DNA of 64,000 nt from Micromonospora sp. CB01531 (lineage in GTDB: Bacteria > Actinomycetota > Actinomycetes > Mycobacteriales > Micromonosporaceae): contig NZ_LWLS01000001.1 in NCBI RefSeq assembly GCF_001905095.1, forward strand, positions 358,581 through 422,580. Reading direction: 5' to 3'. The position numbers and the translations under genes are program-made. Below the pieces are notes generated by a model. That model ran no database searches, was not told the DNA's origin, and saw nothing but the letters and a program-made list of their open reading frames with translations. Of this stretch, positions 8,610 to 17,526 are shown piece after piece (the stretch's first letter is position 1; every line of letters starts with the position of its first letter).

Positions 8610-9809
8610 TCAGGCCCGCGGGTGCGCCTGCCGGTACGCCGCCCGCAGCCGCTCCACCGACACATGCGTGTAGATCTGGGTGCTGGCCAGCGAGGAGTGA
8701 CCGAGTAACTCCTGCACGGCCCGCAGGTCCGCCCCACCCTCCAGCAGATGGGTGGCCGCCGAGTGCCGCAGCCCGTGCGGGGAGGTGCGGGGAAGGCCGG
8801 CGGCATCGGCGTACCCGGCGACGATCCGCCGCGCGGTCGTCGGGTTGAGCCGCCCGCCGCGCGCGCCGAGGAGCAACGCCGTCCCCGAGCCCGGGCCGGC
8901 CAGCGCCGGTCGACCCCTGCCGAGCCAGGCGTCCAACGCGCGCTGCGCCGGCACCCCGTACGGCACGGCGCGCTCCCGGCCGCCCTTGCCCAGCACGCGT
9001 ACCACCCGGCGGGCGTGGTCGACGTCCGCGACGTCCAGGCCGCACGCCTCGCTGATCCGCACCCCGGTGCCGTAGAGCAGCTCGAGCAGCACCCGGTCAC
9101 GCAGCAGCGCCGCGTCCTCGCCGCCGGGACCCTCCTGACCGGACGCGGTGCCCTCGGCCGCTCCACCCCGGCTGTCGCCCGAGGCCCCGCGCGCCGCCGG
9201 ACTGCCGCCGGCGGTCGGCCCGTCGCCGGTGGTCGGGCCTTCGGCGGTGGACCGGACGTGCGGGGCGTCCGCCCGGGCGGCGGCCTGGCCGACGGCCCGG
9301 ACGCGTGGGGCGTCCATCAGGGCGGCGGCCTGGTCGGCCCGCAGGACCGTGGGCAGGTCCCGGTGGGCGCGGGGACTGGCCAGTGGCGCGGCCACGTCGG
9401 CGGTGAGCAGGCCGGCCCGGTGGGCCCAGGCACTGAAGGTGCGTGCGGCGGCGGCCCGACGGGCCAGGGAGGTGCGTGCCGCGCCCATCGTCCGCTGCTT
9501 CGCCAACCAGCTCCGCAGCACCGCGAGGTCCAGCTCCGACAGGTCGGCGCAGCCCATCCGTACCGCATGGTCGAGCAAGGACACCAGGTCGGTCACGTAC
9601 GCCCGCACGGTGTGCGCGGACCTGTTGCGCACCCCGGCCAGATGGTCGGCGAAGGCGTCCACCGCCTCCCGTAGCTGCGGCGGCAGCGCCTCGTGCGTCG
9701 CCCGGGTGCCGCGCCGCTCGCCGCTCACCGGCACCTCCGGCCCCACCTGGACCTCGCCGCGGGCCCGGTCAGCCGGGACGGCGACGCGTCGGCGTGCCGT
9801 GGAAGACAT
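8610..9809 (-). CDS. xerC: tyrosine recombinase XerC with long linker insertion
   Basis: XerC resolves chromosome dimers at dif. The 399-residue protein has an N-terminal SAM-like core-binding domain (about 45-150) and a C-terminal catalytic domain with all key residues: R251 (GTGVRISEACGL), K275 (GKGGRER), H345 and R348 (SPHGLRHSAATH), H371 (LGHSSL) and nucleophile Y380 (QIYTHV). Normal XerC is about 300 residues. Here an N-terminal extension of about 40 residues and a Gly/Ala/Ser-rich insertion of about 65 residues (170-236) between the domains add length. The catalytic set is intact, so it is probably active. Confidence 0.93.
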   Translation of the reverse strand: MSSTARRRVAVPADRARGEVQVGPEVPVSGERRGTRATHEALPPQLREAVDAFADHLAGVRNRSAHTVRAYVTDLVSLLDHAVRMGCADLSELDLAVLRSWLAKQRTMGAARTSLARRAAAARTFSAWAHRAGLLTADVAAPLASPRAHRDLPTVLRADQAAALMDAPRVRAVGQAAARADAPHVRSTAEGPTTGDGPTAGGSPAARGASGDSRGGAAEGTASGQEGPGGEDAALLRDRVLLELLYGTGVRISEACGLDVADVDHARRVVRVLGKGGRERAVPYGVPAQRALDAWLGRGRPALAGPGSGTALLLGARGGRLNPTTARRIVAGYADAAGLPRTSPHGLRHSAATHLLEGGADLRAVQELLGHSSLASTQIYTHVSVERLRAAYRQAHPRA

Positions 9810-10238
9810 CCGCGGCCCCGGCGGCCCCTGCTGTCGGCGGACACCGGCTCAGCCTACGGGCGTGACCGCCGGAGAGCAGCCGGCCCACGCCGCCCCGTCG
9901 CCGCCGACCTGCTAGCCGGGCAGGGTGGCCGCGCGGGCCGCGCCGCCCCCGTTCGAACGGCGCCGTACGCCGGGCGGGCGGCCTCCAGCTGCAGGTCGGG
10001 GTGGCTGACCGGGGCCTGGACAGGAGAAACTGGTCATACGAAGAGGACAGTGGCGTCGGCTGGGCCCTCGAAGGTCTGGTTCGCGTCGCTGCCGGCAGGT
10101 GCCGCCTCCGCCCGTGGCGGGCGGCCGGGGTGCGCTGGGGCGGGTGAATCCCGGCACCGCGGCGCGAAAGGGCAAGTCGCGAGTCAGAACAGGCGCGTCG
10201 GTCCGGGCGAGCGACGCGGGCGGGAGGAGAAGCCAGGC
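9810..10238. other. 429 bp without a recognisable gene; dprA expected here
   Basis: In related genomes dprA lies upstream of xerC on this strand. I could find no DprA motif in any frame here. Frames are open by GC bias only. The stretch probably contains the left edge of the decayed mobile element. Confidence 0.5.
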
Positions 10239-10580
10239 GTGGGTGTGGATGCCGTCCTCTACCGGCTGGTGCGGGCCGGGCCAGTACGTCTCCGGCCGTC
10301 GTACGTCGCGTCGGACGTGGTCGCGGACCCGGACGACGTGCTGCTCGACCTGCTCAAGCGGGTGCGGGGCGGGGGTCGTACGCCGCTGCTGGATCGCGTT
10401 GACCCGCTGGGCGAACTGGTGGTGGACGCCGAGGCGATCCTGCAACTGCTCGCCGAGCTGCGCTGTCTGGCCGAGGTGGCCCGGGCGCCCGCGGAGGTCA
10501 CGCAGATCCGCCGGTTGGCGCTGCTCGCGCGGCGCTGCCTAGACCGGCGGGACGTTGAGATCCGATTCGAGGGCGACTGA
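10239..10580 (+). CDS. hypothetical protein, 113 residues
   Basis: An open frame with GTG start and a strong GGAGGAG ribosome-binding site 8 bp upstream. The product is Leu/Arg/Val-rich with alternating charged residues, probably helical (LLDLLKRVRGG, ILQLLAELRCLAEVARAP, LALLARRCLDRRDVEI), and has no signal peptide or membrane segment. I do not recognise the family. It sits in the decayed mobile region and its 3' end overlaps the end of a remnant on the other strand by about 40 bp. Confidence 0.6.
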   Translation: MGVDAVLYRLVRAGPVRLRPSYVASDVVADPDDVLLDLLKRVRGGGRTPLLDRVDPLGELVVDAEAILQLLAELRCLAEVARAPAEVTQIRRLALLARRCLDRRDVEIRFEGD

Positions 10581-10890
10581 GACCCGCTTCGTTACTTCGG
10601 CGTATTCGTGGTGGTGGCCAGTCCGGATCGTCGTACCGCACCGGCACGGTGTGTGCCGCCATCTCCGCCATCCGCATGGCGATGCGCTGCTCCCGGGTGG
10701 ACGCCGGGGCAGCGTGCTCCCGCCAGCACGAGACGTCTTCGGCGATGTCCTCGGCGGCGGCGTGAACCCGGCCGGCCTGGTACGCGAGTGCCACGAGGTA
10801 GGCCACCTGCTCGCGGGTGTATGTGTCCTGCCCGTAGATCGCGTCGACGGCGGCGAGGATGCCGCTGGGAGACGGGTTGAACGGTACGGT
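10539..10890 (-). pseudogene. remnant of a small phage/integrative-element protein
   Basis: One frame codes for GILAAVDAIYGQDTYTREQV and AYLVALAYQAGRVHAA, continuing to DDPDWPPP. The protein then makes sense only after a one-base shift near 10608, giving EYAEVTKRVSVALESD and a TAG stop at 10539. No start codon is found at the 5' end before an upstream stop. The YTREQVAYL pattern is familiar to me from small proteins on actinomycete mobile elements. Lost start plus frameshift indicate a dead gene. Confidence 0.6.
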
Positions 10891-10916
10891 GTGGGGACAG
10901 CTTTGCTGGCCGTCGT

Positions 10917-10944
10917 GAAAGCCCCTGCGTCGCGGGGGCCTTTC
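10917..10944. terminator. bidirectional terminator-like hairpin
   Basis: The sequence from 10917 forms a stem GAAAGCCCC...GGGGGCCTTTC with a single bulge and a C/G-rich inner stem, flanked by A-rich and T-rich sides. This is a common terminator shape in actinomycete phages and elements. It lies between two gene remnants. Confidence 0.6.
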
Positions 10945-10959
10945 TCATGCCGCTGCACT

Positions 10960-11125
10960 GATGCCCCCCGTTCGTCAGGAGGGCAGAGAGCCGGGCGCGC
11001 TGCTCTTGGTGAGCGGCGGGGCCTGGTTGACCAGGCGGCTGATGTGCCGGGCGAGCGCTTCGTCATGTAGCTCACGGGGCGCGGCTTGCGTGGCGAGGCG
11101 GTCGGCCCGTGGCGGCGCTTCAGCG
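10960..11125 (-). pseudogene. remnant of a second small mobile-element protein
   Basis: On the minus strand a frame reads AAPRELHDEALARHISRLV then NQAPPLTK. At about 11000 a one-base loss is needed to continue as EQRARLSALLTNGG; without it the frame stops in PGSLPS. The APPLTxEQRARLxxLL ending is typical of small proteins near integrases of actinomycete elements, from my recollection. No clear start is seen. Confidence 0.5.
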
Positions 11126-11238
11126 CGGTGTACCCGGCGCGCTTCGAACAAGAGCGTCGGGCATCGCGGCTGGCCCTCCGCGGCCCCTACGTCGACGTCC
11201 AGCTAGAGAGACCAGCAGAGAAGATCGTTTCGGCTCCG

Positions 11239-12636
11239 TCAGCCCTTCCATGCGGCGTCGATCGTGGATGGATCAAAGTACGAGCTGCCCGGTGTCCAGC
11301 CGCGCGGCCGGCCCTTCTGAGTTCGATGGATCGTCACCGTCATCAGCGTGTCGACGACCGCCCGGCGCCGGTGCAGGTCGAGCCCTTCCCACGCCTTGGC
11401 CGGGTCCGCGACGCCGATCAGGCCGGCCAGCGCGTCGCCCCGCCCGGCGGTGGCCATCTTCTGTTCGAGCTCGGTAAGCCGGGTGCGTAGCCGCTCGGAG
11501 TCCTCGCGCAGCTGGCGGACGTCGATCGCGCCGTCGGCGTACGCGGTGGCCAGGCCGGCGAGCCGTTCGCGCAGCGCTGCGGCGTCGAGCTGGAGCGCGC
11601 CGGAGTCGGGCCCGTCCGGGCTGGCGAGCAGTTCGGCGACGTCGGGCCGGGACAGCCGCTCGACCACGACTGAGCCGATGTACGTGTCCAGCTCGGCCGC
11701 GTTGCGGCTGACGCACTTGCCCACCTTGCAGGTGTAGCTCTCCACCGAGCGGCTACCGGCTGCCGCCAGCGTGGCGCGTACCGGCGCTCCGCACACCCCA
11801 CACAGGGCCAAGCCGGAGAGCAGCCAGCGACGGGCTGATGACCACTGCGTGCGGCGGCCGGGGTGGGTCAGGACCGACACCAGCGCCCGCCACCGGTCTT
11901 CGTCAACCAGCGGCGGCCACGCGGCCGGGCCGACCACCTCCCCGCGGTGCTCACGCAGGCCGGCGTTCCGGGGGCGCAGCAGCACCTTGCGTAGCTCGTT
12001 CGCGGTCCACGGGCGTCCGGTCGACGTGACCAGGCCGCGGGCGTTCATCTCGGCCGCCTGGCCGCGCAGGCTGGTCCCGGACAGGATCGCGTCGGTGACC
12101 TCGGCGATTGCCCGCGCCTCTTCCGGCCGGAGGGTGAGGCCGTCCGACTCGTACCCGTACGGTCGTCGGCCGCCGCCCCACCGGCCATCCGCGGCGGCTT
12201 GCTGCTTGGCGCGCTGCTGCCGCTCGACTTGGTGCTCCACCTCGTACCGGGCGACGGCGCCGAGCTGTCGCGCGCCCATGCGGCCGCTCGGTGTGCTCAG
12301 GTCGAGCGGGCCGGCCTTAACGGTGTACGTCGGCACGCCGCGCGGCTCGCACGCTGAGATGTACTCCTCCAGCTCGGTGGGCGAGCGGTGTAGCCGGTCG
12401 GTGTGCCAGGCCATGACGGCGTCGATGCGGGCGGCGGCAATGTCGTCGAGCATCCGGCGGTACGACGGGCGCGGCTTGCCGCTGTATGCGGATAGGTCGT
12501 TGTCGCTGTAGACCTGCGCTACGGCCAGCCCGTGGCGCGCCGCCAGCTCCCGGCAGTCGTGCTCCTGGCGCGCTACGCCGAGCCCGCCTCCCTCTCGGTC
12601 CCGGGAGATCCGGACATAGATAGCGGCTCGCGTCAA
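11239..12636 (-). CDS. large serine recombinase (integrase/resolvase family)
   Basis: A 465-residue site-specific recombinase. The N-terminal resolvase domain has the catalytic serine in AIYVRISRDREG (S11) and MAWHTDRLHRSPTELEEY. A recombinase domain follows (GGRRPYGYESDG, VTSTGRPWTANELRKVLL), then a zinc ribbon with CGVCGAP and YTCKVGKC, and a coiled-coil-like helical stretch (about 355-410). The only in-frame start near the domain is TTG at 12636, with no good ribosome-binding site. Upstream the frame is open into the comM remnant. Such enzymes integrate phages and elements unidirectionally. The protein looks complete and may be active. Confidence 0.92.
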   Translation of the reverse strand: MTRAAIYVRISRDREGGGLGVARQEHDCRELAARHGLAVAQVYSDNDLSAYSGKPRPSYRRMLDDIAAARIDAVMAWHTDRLHRSPTELEEYISACEPRGVPTYTVKAGPLDLSTPSGRMGARQLGAVARYEVEHQVERQQRAKQQAAADGRWGGGRRPYGYESDGLTLRPEEARAIAEVTDAILSGTSLRGQAAEMNARGLVTSTGRPWTANELRKVLLRPRNAGLREHRGEVVGPAAWPPLVDEDRWRALVSVLTHPGRRTQWSSARRWLLSGLALCGVCGAPVRATLAAAGSRSVESYTCKVGKCVSRNAAELDTYIGSVVVERLSRPDVAELLASPDGPDSGALQLDAAALRERLAGLATAYADGAIDVRQLREDSERLRTRLTELEQKMATAGRGDALAGLIGVADPAKAWEGLDLHRRRAVVDTLMTVTIHRTQKGRPRGWTPGSSYFDPSTIDAAWKG

Positions 12637-12913
12637 AGCGCTGAGTATGGCATAAGCCGACGTTCGGAAGTCGAAAGCTGACCCGTACTTCGCCAGGGTG
12701 GCCGGGAGCAGGTTGAGGGTGAGCCGTCGGTTCGGCCATTTCTGGCCGGAGTTGACGATGGGGGCGTGTACCCGTCCTCGGGCCTCGTGCAGGGCCGTGT
12801 CCGGCAGCCGGAGATCCCACGCCCGGCAGCCCGGGCGCCAGGTCGGCCTCCATCTCCACCACGCGCCCGGTCACCCCGACCAGACCCACGCACAGCACCT
12901 CGGCGTAGCTCAT
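12637..12913 (-). pseudogene. comM: 5' fragment of comM (Mg-chelatase-like ATPase)
   Basis: The ATG at 12913 starts [20 protein letters not shown], the characteristic ComM N-terminus, continuing [11 protein letters not shown]. About two bases are missing around 12805-12820. In the frame after this loss the protein continues [37 protein letters not shown] and KYGSAFD. Similarity then ends abruptly at about 12670. Only about 85 of about 500 residues remain. ComM is a branch-migration helicase in natural transformation. After the frameshift the fragment is in frame with the recombinase. Confidence 0.88.
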
Positions 12914-12928
12914 GTTCAGAAAGGCGCC

Positions 12929-13163
12929 CTAAAGGTGCTCGACCCGGGCCCGGCCGGCGGCGGGAGGCCGGACTGCCGAAGCCGTGGCTCCGGCGGGCCT
13001 TCACCTCGCAGAACGCGAGCACCTCGCCCTCCCAGGCGATGACGTCGATCTCCCCGTCGGGGCACCGCCAGTTCCGGGCGACCGGGCGCAACCCCGCCTC
13101 GATCAGGTGCCGGACGGCGCACCGCTCGCCGTACGCGCCGACGGCCTGGTTCCGCTTCGTCAT
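12929..13163 (-). pseudogene. YraN family endonuclease-like gene with internal deletion
   Basis: The product starts [20 protein letters not shown] and has [15 protein letters not shown] and [17 protein letters not shown], the first half of a UPF0102/YraN protein. Directly after GSPA the sequence jumps to a piece reading as the usual C-terminal end (RVEHL, then a TAG stop, then GAF in frame). About 40-45 residues of the second half are missing. The gene lies immediately upstream of the comM stub, as in intact loci. It is judged non-functional. Confidence 0.8.
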
Positions 13164-13476
13164 GCCGCCCACGGTGCGCCCACCCCGGGTCCGGAGGCGG
13201 GTCCCGGGCCGGCCATCTGTGGACGACGGGGCGCCCTGTGGACGGGCGGACGATCATGCCCGTGCCGTGCTCGCGACCTCACCGGGCCGGCCACCGCCAG
13301 GCCCACAGGCATGGCCGTGGACGGGGCAGCCGGCACGACCCGCGACATCCCGGAGCAGCCGCCCGATCACTCACCGTGTGCCCCGTTATAAGGCGGTATT
13401 AACCGCCCTGACCTGCGGCAATGTCGGGCTGAAGGGCGGTTGGCGGGCGGGATGGCGGTCGCATACCGTGCCGGTC
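13164..13476. other. divergent intergenic region
   Basis: This region separates the yraN remnant from the membrane protein gene. It holds one clear inverted repeat at 13392-13407 and AT-richer sequence around it (TTATAA, TATTAA), unusual for this genome and probably a promoter. No small gene was recognised. Confidence 0.4.
13392..13407. promoter_or_regulatory. inverted repeat, possible operator/promoter
   Basis: GGCGGT and ACCGCC flank a 4-base ATTA centre. The AT-rich TTATAA just upstream and TATTAA in the centre could serve as -10 elements. It lies about 70 bp before the membrane protein start at 13477. No regulator gene adjoins it. Confidence 0.35.
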
Positions 13477-14391
13477 GTGGACGGACGACGGAGCTTTCCC
13501 GAAGATCAGCAGGGGCCGCGCTGGAGCGATCCCGGGTACGCCGACCCGGACTGGCGGGCGGCTGGCGAGGCGCGCTACCGCGACGACGACTTCCAGGCCC
13601 CCGAGCAGCGTGCCGGCGGCGAGGGCCGGTACGCCGACCCGGCCCGGTTCGGTGCGGTCGAACCGCTGGGCGACGACACCGCGAGCTACCGGCGGTCGCG
13701 CCGGCTGGACGACTCCGGAGAGATCTCCGGCGAGTTGCCGGGCGGTCGCGGCGGCCGACGGGCGGCCCGCGAGGCCGGCGATCCGTTCGGCGGGGTCTCG
13801 CGGGAGAGCGCCGGCGATCCGTTCGTCGGCGACCCACGGTCCGGCCCGTTGGCCGGCTACCCGGTCGTCGAGCCGGCCCGTCCGGCCGAGCCGGCGCACG
13901 TGGGCCCGGCCCCGATCACCGTCGGGGACCGGCCGGCGCACGGCGCGCCCACGCCGCTGATCGTGGGGGAGCGGCCCGCCGTGCCGGCGCCGGAGGTGGT
14001 GGCCACTCCGGCGCCACACCCGCTGGAGATGCCGACCGGACCGATGCCGTCGGTGGCGCCCCGGCTGGACGCGCCGCCGCCCGGCGATGGGGTCTACCGG
14101 ACCCGCCGGCCGGCGCTCGCGGTGCTGCTGGCGCTGCTGGTGCTCGCGCTGGAGGTTCCGGCGCTGCGGGTGCTCCTGCGGGGCGTGGTGGGTGACCCGG
14201 TCTCCACCTCGCACGTCGTGGTGGGCACGTTCCTGGTGGTCGGGCTGCCGATCTTCGGTGCCGGTCTGTACGGGTTGCGGACCGGCGGCCTGGCGCTGGC
14301 CGATGGCAGCCGGGGCTGGTTGCGGCCGCCGACGGCGTATCTGACGGTCGGGCTGGTGCTCTTCGTCGCCGCGGCGCTCGCCGCCCGCTGA
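13477..14391 (+). CDS. membrane protein with long disordered N-terminal region
   Basis: A 304-residue protein. Residues 1-205 are rich in Pro, Gly, Asp and Arg with [15 protein letters not shown] pieces and no folded-domain pattern. Three to four hydrophobic segments follow ([55 protein letters not shown]). GTG at 13477 (VDGRRSF) is preferred; GTG at 13468 is in frame. I do not recognise the domain. Its position upstream of rpsB and its architecture suggest a lineage-specific envelope protein. Confidence 0.72.
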   Translation: MDGRRSFPEDQQGPRWSDPGYADPDWRAAGEARYRDDDFQAPEQRAGGEGRYADPARFGAVEPLGDDTASYRRSRRLDDSGEISGELPGGRGGRRAAREAGDPFGGVSRESAGDPFVGDPRSGPLAGYPVVEPARPAEPAHVGPAPITVGDRPAHGAPTPLIVGERPAVPAPEVVATPAPHPLEMPTGPMPSVAPRLDAPPPGDGVYRTRRPALAVLLALLVLALEVPALRVLLRGVVGDPVSTSHVVVGTFLVVGLPIFGAGLYGLRTGGLALADGSRGWLRPPTAYLTVGLVLFVAAALAAR

Positions 14392-14722
14392 CCGGCCGCG
14401 CCGTTCTCCAGGAGCCGGATATTCCGGGACAGTGGTACCTGGCGGCATTCGGTGGCCACCCATCCCGGAGCGTGCGCGGATCATGAACCACGCCCCCGGG
14501 GTCCCGCACCCCGGGGCCGGTGCACAGGGGGAGGGCGTACACTGGTCGACTGGCGACCGCCTCGCGCGGTCGACCTCGCGTGCCCTCTCCACGGACACCT
14601 TCGTGGGGCGACGGCCTCCCTGGTCCCGATCTTGATCGGGCCCGTCACGGCCGGCGATCGGGCGCCAGGACGCCCGGCCGCCGGCCGGGCGCGACAACCA
14701 GGGATCGCAAGGAGTACCCACC
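14392..14722 (+). other. rpsB upstream/leader region
   Basis: No gene seen. A possible -10 (TACACT, 14538-14543) and a perfect 7-bp hairpin with a 2-base loop (14625-14640) lie in the region where an rpsB leader would be. Bacterial rpsB leaders are often bound by S2 as autogenous control, but no specific match can be claimed here. Confidence 0.35.
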
Positions 14723-15550
14723 ATGGCCGTCGTGACCATGCGCCAGCTGCTGGAGAGCGGTGTCCACTTCGGGCACCAGACCCGGCGGTGGAACCCGAAG
14801 ATGAAGCGCTTCATCTTCACCGAGCGCAACGGCATCTACATCATCGACCTGCGCCAGACCCTCGACTACATCGAGAAGGCGTACGACTTCGTGCGCAACA
14901 CCGTGGCCGGTGGCGGCAGCATCCTCTTCGTCGGCACCAAGAAGCAGGCCCAGGAGGCCATCGCCGAGCAGGCGACCCGGGTCGGCCAGCCGTACGTGAA
15001 CCACCGCTGGCTCGGCGGCATGCTGACCAACTTCCAGACTGTGTACAAGCGGCTCCAGCGGATGAAGGAGCTGGAGGCCCTCGGTGACCTGAGCGGCACT
15101 GCCGCCGGTTACACCAAGAAGGAGACCCTGCAGCTCTCCCGCGAGAAGGACAAGCTGACCAAGACCCTCGGTGGTCTGCGGGACATGCAGAAGCTCCCGG
15201 CCGCGGTCTGGGTGGTCGACACCAAGAAGGAGCACATCGCCGTCGACGAGGCCCGCAAGCTGGGCATCCCGGTGATCGCCGTGCTCGACACCAACTGCGA
15301 CCCGGACGAGGTCGACTTCCCGATCCCGGGTAACGACGACGCCATCCGCTCGGCCGAGCTGCTGACCAAGGTCGTCGCCGCCGCCGTCGCCGACGGCCTG
15401 ATCGCCCGCTCCGGCCGGGGCCGCGGCACCGACGAGAAGCCCGAGCCGGGCCAGGTCGGCGCCGACGAGCCGCTGGCCGAGTGGGAGCGCGAGCTGCTCG
15501 AGGAGCCGAAGAAGGGCGACGAGCAGCCGGCGACCGCCGCCGCGGAGTGA
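14723..15550 (+). CDS. rpsB: 30S ribosomal protein S2
   Basis: A 275-residue ribosomal protein. [44 protein letters not shown] and [13 protein letters not shown] are S2 signatures. The start is ATG with an AAGGAG site about 8 bp upstream. The C-terminal tail is acidic and longer than in E. coli, as in other actinobacteria. tsf follows 136 bp downstream, the usual rpsB-tsf order. Confidence 0.97.
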   Translation: MAVVTMRQLLESGVHFGHQTRRWNPKMKRFIFTERNGIYIIDLRQTLDYIEKAYDFVRNTVAGGGSILFVGTKKQAQEAIAEQATRVGQPYVNHRWLGGMLTNFQTVYKRLQRMKELEALGDLSGTAAGYTKKETLQLSREKDKLTKTLGGLRDMQKLPAAVWVVDTKKEHIAVDEARKLGIPVIAVLDTNCDPDEVDFPIPGNDDAIRSAELLTKVVAAAVADGLIARSGRGRGTDEKPEPGQVGADEPLAEWERELLEEPKKGDEQPATAAAE

Positions 15551-15686
15551 TCGCGCCGTCGCGTCCCCACCGTCCGATTTTCCGGCTGGTGGGGCGCGGC
15601 GGGTACGCCGGGCACATCCGGCCCGGATCCGGGTAACCGGGAACCCAGACCATCCCACCGCAGTCTCAAGACCCGAAGAGAGAGTC

Positions 15687-16514
15687 ATGTCCAACTTCAC
15701 CGCCGCGGACGTCAAGAAGCTCCGCGACCTCACCGGCGCCGGCATGATGGACTGCAAGAAGGCGCTGACCGAGGCGGAGGGCGACTTCGACAAGGCCGTC
15801 GAGATCCTGCGCGTCAAGGGCGCCAAGGACGTCGGCAAGCGGGCCGGCCGCACGGCCGCCAACGGCCTCATCGCCCACGCCGGCCAGGCGCTGCTCGAGC
15901 TCAACTGCGAGACCGACTTCGTCGCCAAGAACGACGCCTTCATCGCGCTGGCCCAGCAGCTGGTCGAGCACGGCGTCGCCAGCGGCGTCTCCACCGCCGA
16001 GGAGCTGCTCGCCAGCACTCTCGACGGCAAGAGCGTCGCCGACCTGGTCCAGGAGCAGTCCGCCAAGATCGGCGAGAAGCTGGTGCTCAACCGCTTCGCC
16101 AAGCTCGACGGCACTACCGCGGTCTACCTGCACCGCAAGAGCCAGGACCTGCCGCCGGCCGTGGGTGTGCTGGTGCAGTACGCCGGTAAGACCGACGAGG
16201 CCGCCGACGCGGACGCCCGTGGCGTGGCCATGCAGATCGCCGCGATGCGGCCGAGGTACCTGACCCGGGACGAGGTCTCGGCCGATGTCGTCGAGTCCGA
16301 GCGGCGGATCGCCGAGCAGACCGCCCGCGAGGAGAACAAGCCCGAGGCGGCGCTGCCGAAGATCGTCGAGGGCCGGGTCAACGCCTTCTTCAAGGACTTC
16401 GTCCTCCTGGAGCAGGCGTCGGTCGCCGACAACAAGAAGACGGTGAAGCAGCTGCTGGCCGAGGCCGGCATCGAGGTGACCCGCTTCGTCCGGTTCGAGG
16501 TCGGCCAGGCCTGA
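15687..16514 (+). CDS. tsf: elongation factor Ts
   Basis: EF-Ts exchanges GDP for GTP on EF-Tu. The 275-residue protein has the N-terminal UBA-like domain with [16 protein letters not shown] and the [12 protein letters not shown] core, which contacts EF-Tu. The ATG at 15687 has a GAAGAGAG site upstream. Length and domains are normal. A strong stem-loop follows the stop codon, probably ending the rpsB-tsf transcript. Confidence 0.97.
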   Translation: MSNFTAADVKKLRDLTGAGMMDCKKALTEAEGDFDKAVEILRVKGAKDVGKRAGRTAANGLIAHAGQALLELNCETDFVAKNDAFIALAQQLVEHGVASGVSTAEELLASTLDGKSVADLVQEQSAKIGEKLVLNRFAKLDGTTAVYLHRKSQDLPPAVGVLVQYAGKTDEAADADARGVAMQIAAMRPRYLTRDEVSADVVESERRIAEQTAREENKPEAALPKIVEGRVNAFFKDFVLLEQASVADNKKTVKQLLAEAGIEVTRFVRFEVGQA

Positions 16515-16559
16515 GCCGCCGCATCGGGCGTATGACGCGCCCGTGCGCAGGGAAACGTC

Positions 16560-16607
16560 GACGAGGAGGCCGCTGGTGTACGTGACAGGCACCGCGGCCT
16601 CCTCGTC
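16560..16607 (+). terminator. terminator hairpin after tsf
   Basis: A 14-bp perfect inverted repeat (16560-16573 and 16594-16607) with a 20-base loop lies 45 bp after the tsf stop and before pyrH. No T-run follows, as is common in high-GC actinomycetes. Confidence 0.65.
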
Positions 16608-16678
16608 ACATAGGGTCGGCAGCGGCAGGTACGCGGGACGCGGCGCACGTGCGGTGCGCGACGGAAGGGGCGGTGCGG

Positions 16679-17446
16679 ATGACGCAGGTTGTGAGTGACC
16701 GGAGCCTGGCGGCGGATGATCCGACCGCCCCACCGCCGGGCCGGGCCCGCCGGGTGGTGCTGAAGCTCTCCGGCGAGGTCTTCGGCGGCGGCGCGATCGG
16801 TGTCGACCCGGACGTCGTGCAGGGCATCGCCCGGCAGATCGCCACCGTGGTCCGCCGCGGCGTGCAGGTCTCCGTGGTGGTCGGCGGCGGCAACTTCTTC
16901 CGCGGAGCGGAGCTGCAGAAGCGCGGCATGGACCGGGCTCGGGCGGACTACATGGGCATGCTCGGCACGGTGATGAACTGCCTGGCCCTCCAGGACTTCC
17001 TGGAGAAGGAGGGCATCGAGACCCGGGTGCAGACCGCGATCACCATGGCCCAGGTCGCCGAGCCGTACATCCCGCTGCGGGCGATCCGGCACCTGGAGAA
17101 GGGCCGCGTGGTCATCTTCGGCGCCGGCGCCGGCATGCCGTACTTCTCCACCGACACCGTCGCCGCCCAGCGGGCGTTGGAGATTCGCGCCGACGTGGTG
17201 CTGATGAGCAAGAACGGCGTGGACGCGGTCTACACCGCGGACCCCCGGATCGACCCGACGGCGAGCAAGCTCGACTCGATCACCTTCTCCGAGGTGTTGC
17301 GCCGCAACCTCCGGGTGGCCGACGCTGCGGCGTTCAGCCTCTGCATGGAGAACGGCCTGCCGATGCTGGTCTTCGGCGCCGAGGGCGACGACACCATCGT
17401 CCGTGCCGTCAGTGGCGAGAAGATCGGCACCCTGATCACCGCCTGA
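16679..17446 (+). CDS. pyrH: UMP kinase
   Basis: UMP kinase phosphorylates UMP to UDP in pyrimidine nucleotide synthesis. The start used is ATG 16679 with GGAAGGGG upstream, giving 255 residues; the frame is open further upstream. Motifs of the amino-acid-kinase fold are present: [35 protein letters not shown] and [17 protein letters not shown]. Gene order tsf-pyrH-frr is conserved. Confidence 0.97.
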   Translation: MTQVVSDRSLAADDPTAPPPGRARRVVLKLSGEVFGGGAIGVDPDVVQGIARQIATVVRRGVQVSVVVGGGNFFRGAELQKRGMDRARADYMGMLGTVMNCLALQDFLEKEGIETRVQTAITMAQVAEPYIPLRAIRHLEKGRVVIFGAGAGMPYFSTDTVAAQRALEIRADVVLMSKNGVDAVYTADPRIDPTASKLDSITFSEVLRRNLRVADAAAFSLCMENGLPMLVFGAEGDDTIVRAVSGEKIGTLITA

Positions 17447-17526
17447 AACGGCCCCGAGCCGGCAGCGGCCCTCCGAACCACAGCAGCACAGCCCACGACG
17501 AGCAACAGAAGGAGGCGAGGAGACCG

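Larger units (their letters stand above)
9840..12669. mobile_element. decayed integrated element with serine recombinase, replacing comM 3' end and dprA
   Basis: The right edge is sharp. Similarity to ComM stops after KYGSAFD at about 12670 and the serine recombinase frame begins within 35 bp. The left edge is not sharp and lies somewhere between xerC and the small gene at 10239. Inside are a recombinase gene, one small intact gene and two frameshifted gene remnants of the kind carried by actinomycete phages and integrative elements. No second comM piece is seen, so this is not a simple insertion; deletion of the far end with comM 3' and dprA is inferred. Confidence 0.55.

Noticed and set aside
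5828..8848. Very long plus-strand open frame of about 1000 codons
   Set aside because: Only the M23 part (6635-7340) has protein-like motifs. The rest is antisense to the methyltransferase and aminotransferase genes and open because of GC bias.
10498..10806. Minus-strand frame beginning AYLVALAYQAG as an intact 102-residue gene
   Set aside because: The protein makes sense upstream of this GTG and downstream only after a frameshift, so it was called a pseudogene instead.
14625..14640. Small hairpin before rpsB as a riboswitch
   Set aside because: Too short and without any recognisable aptamer features.
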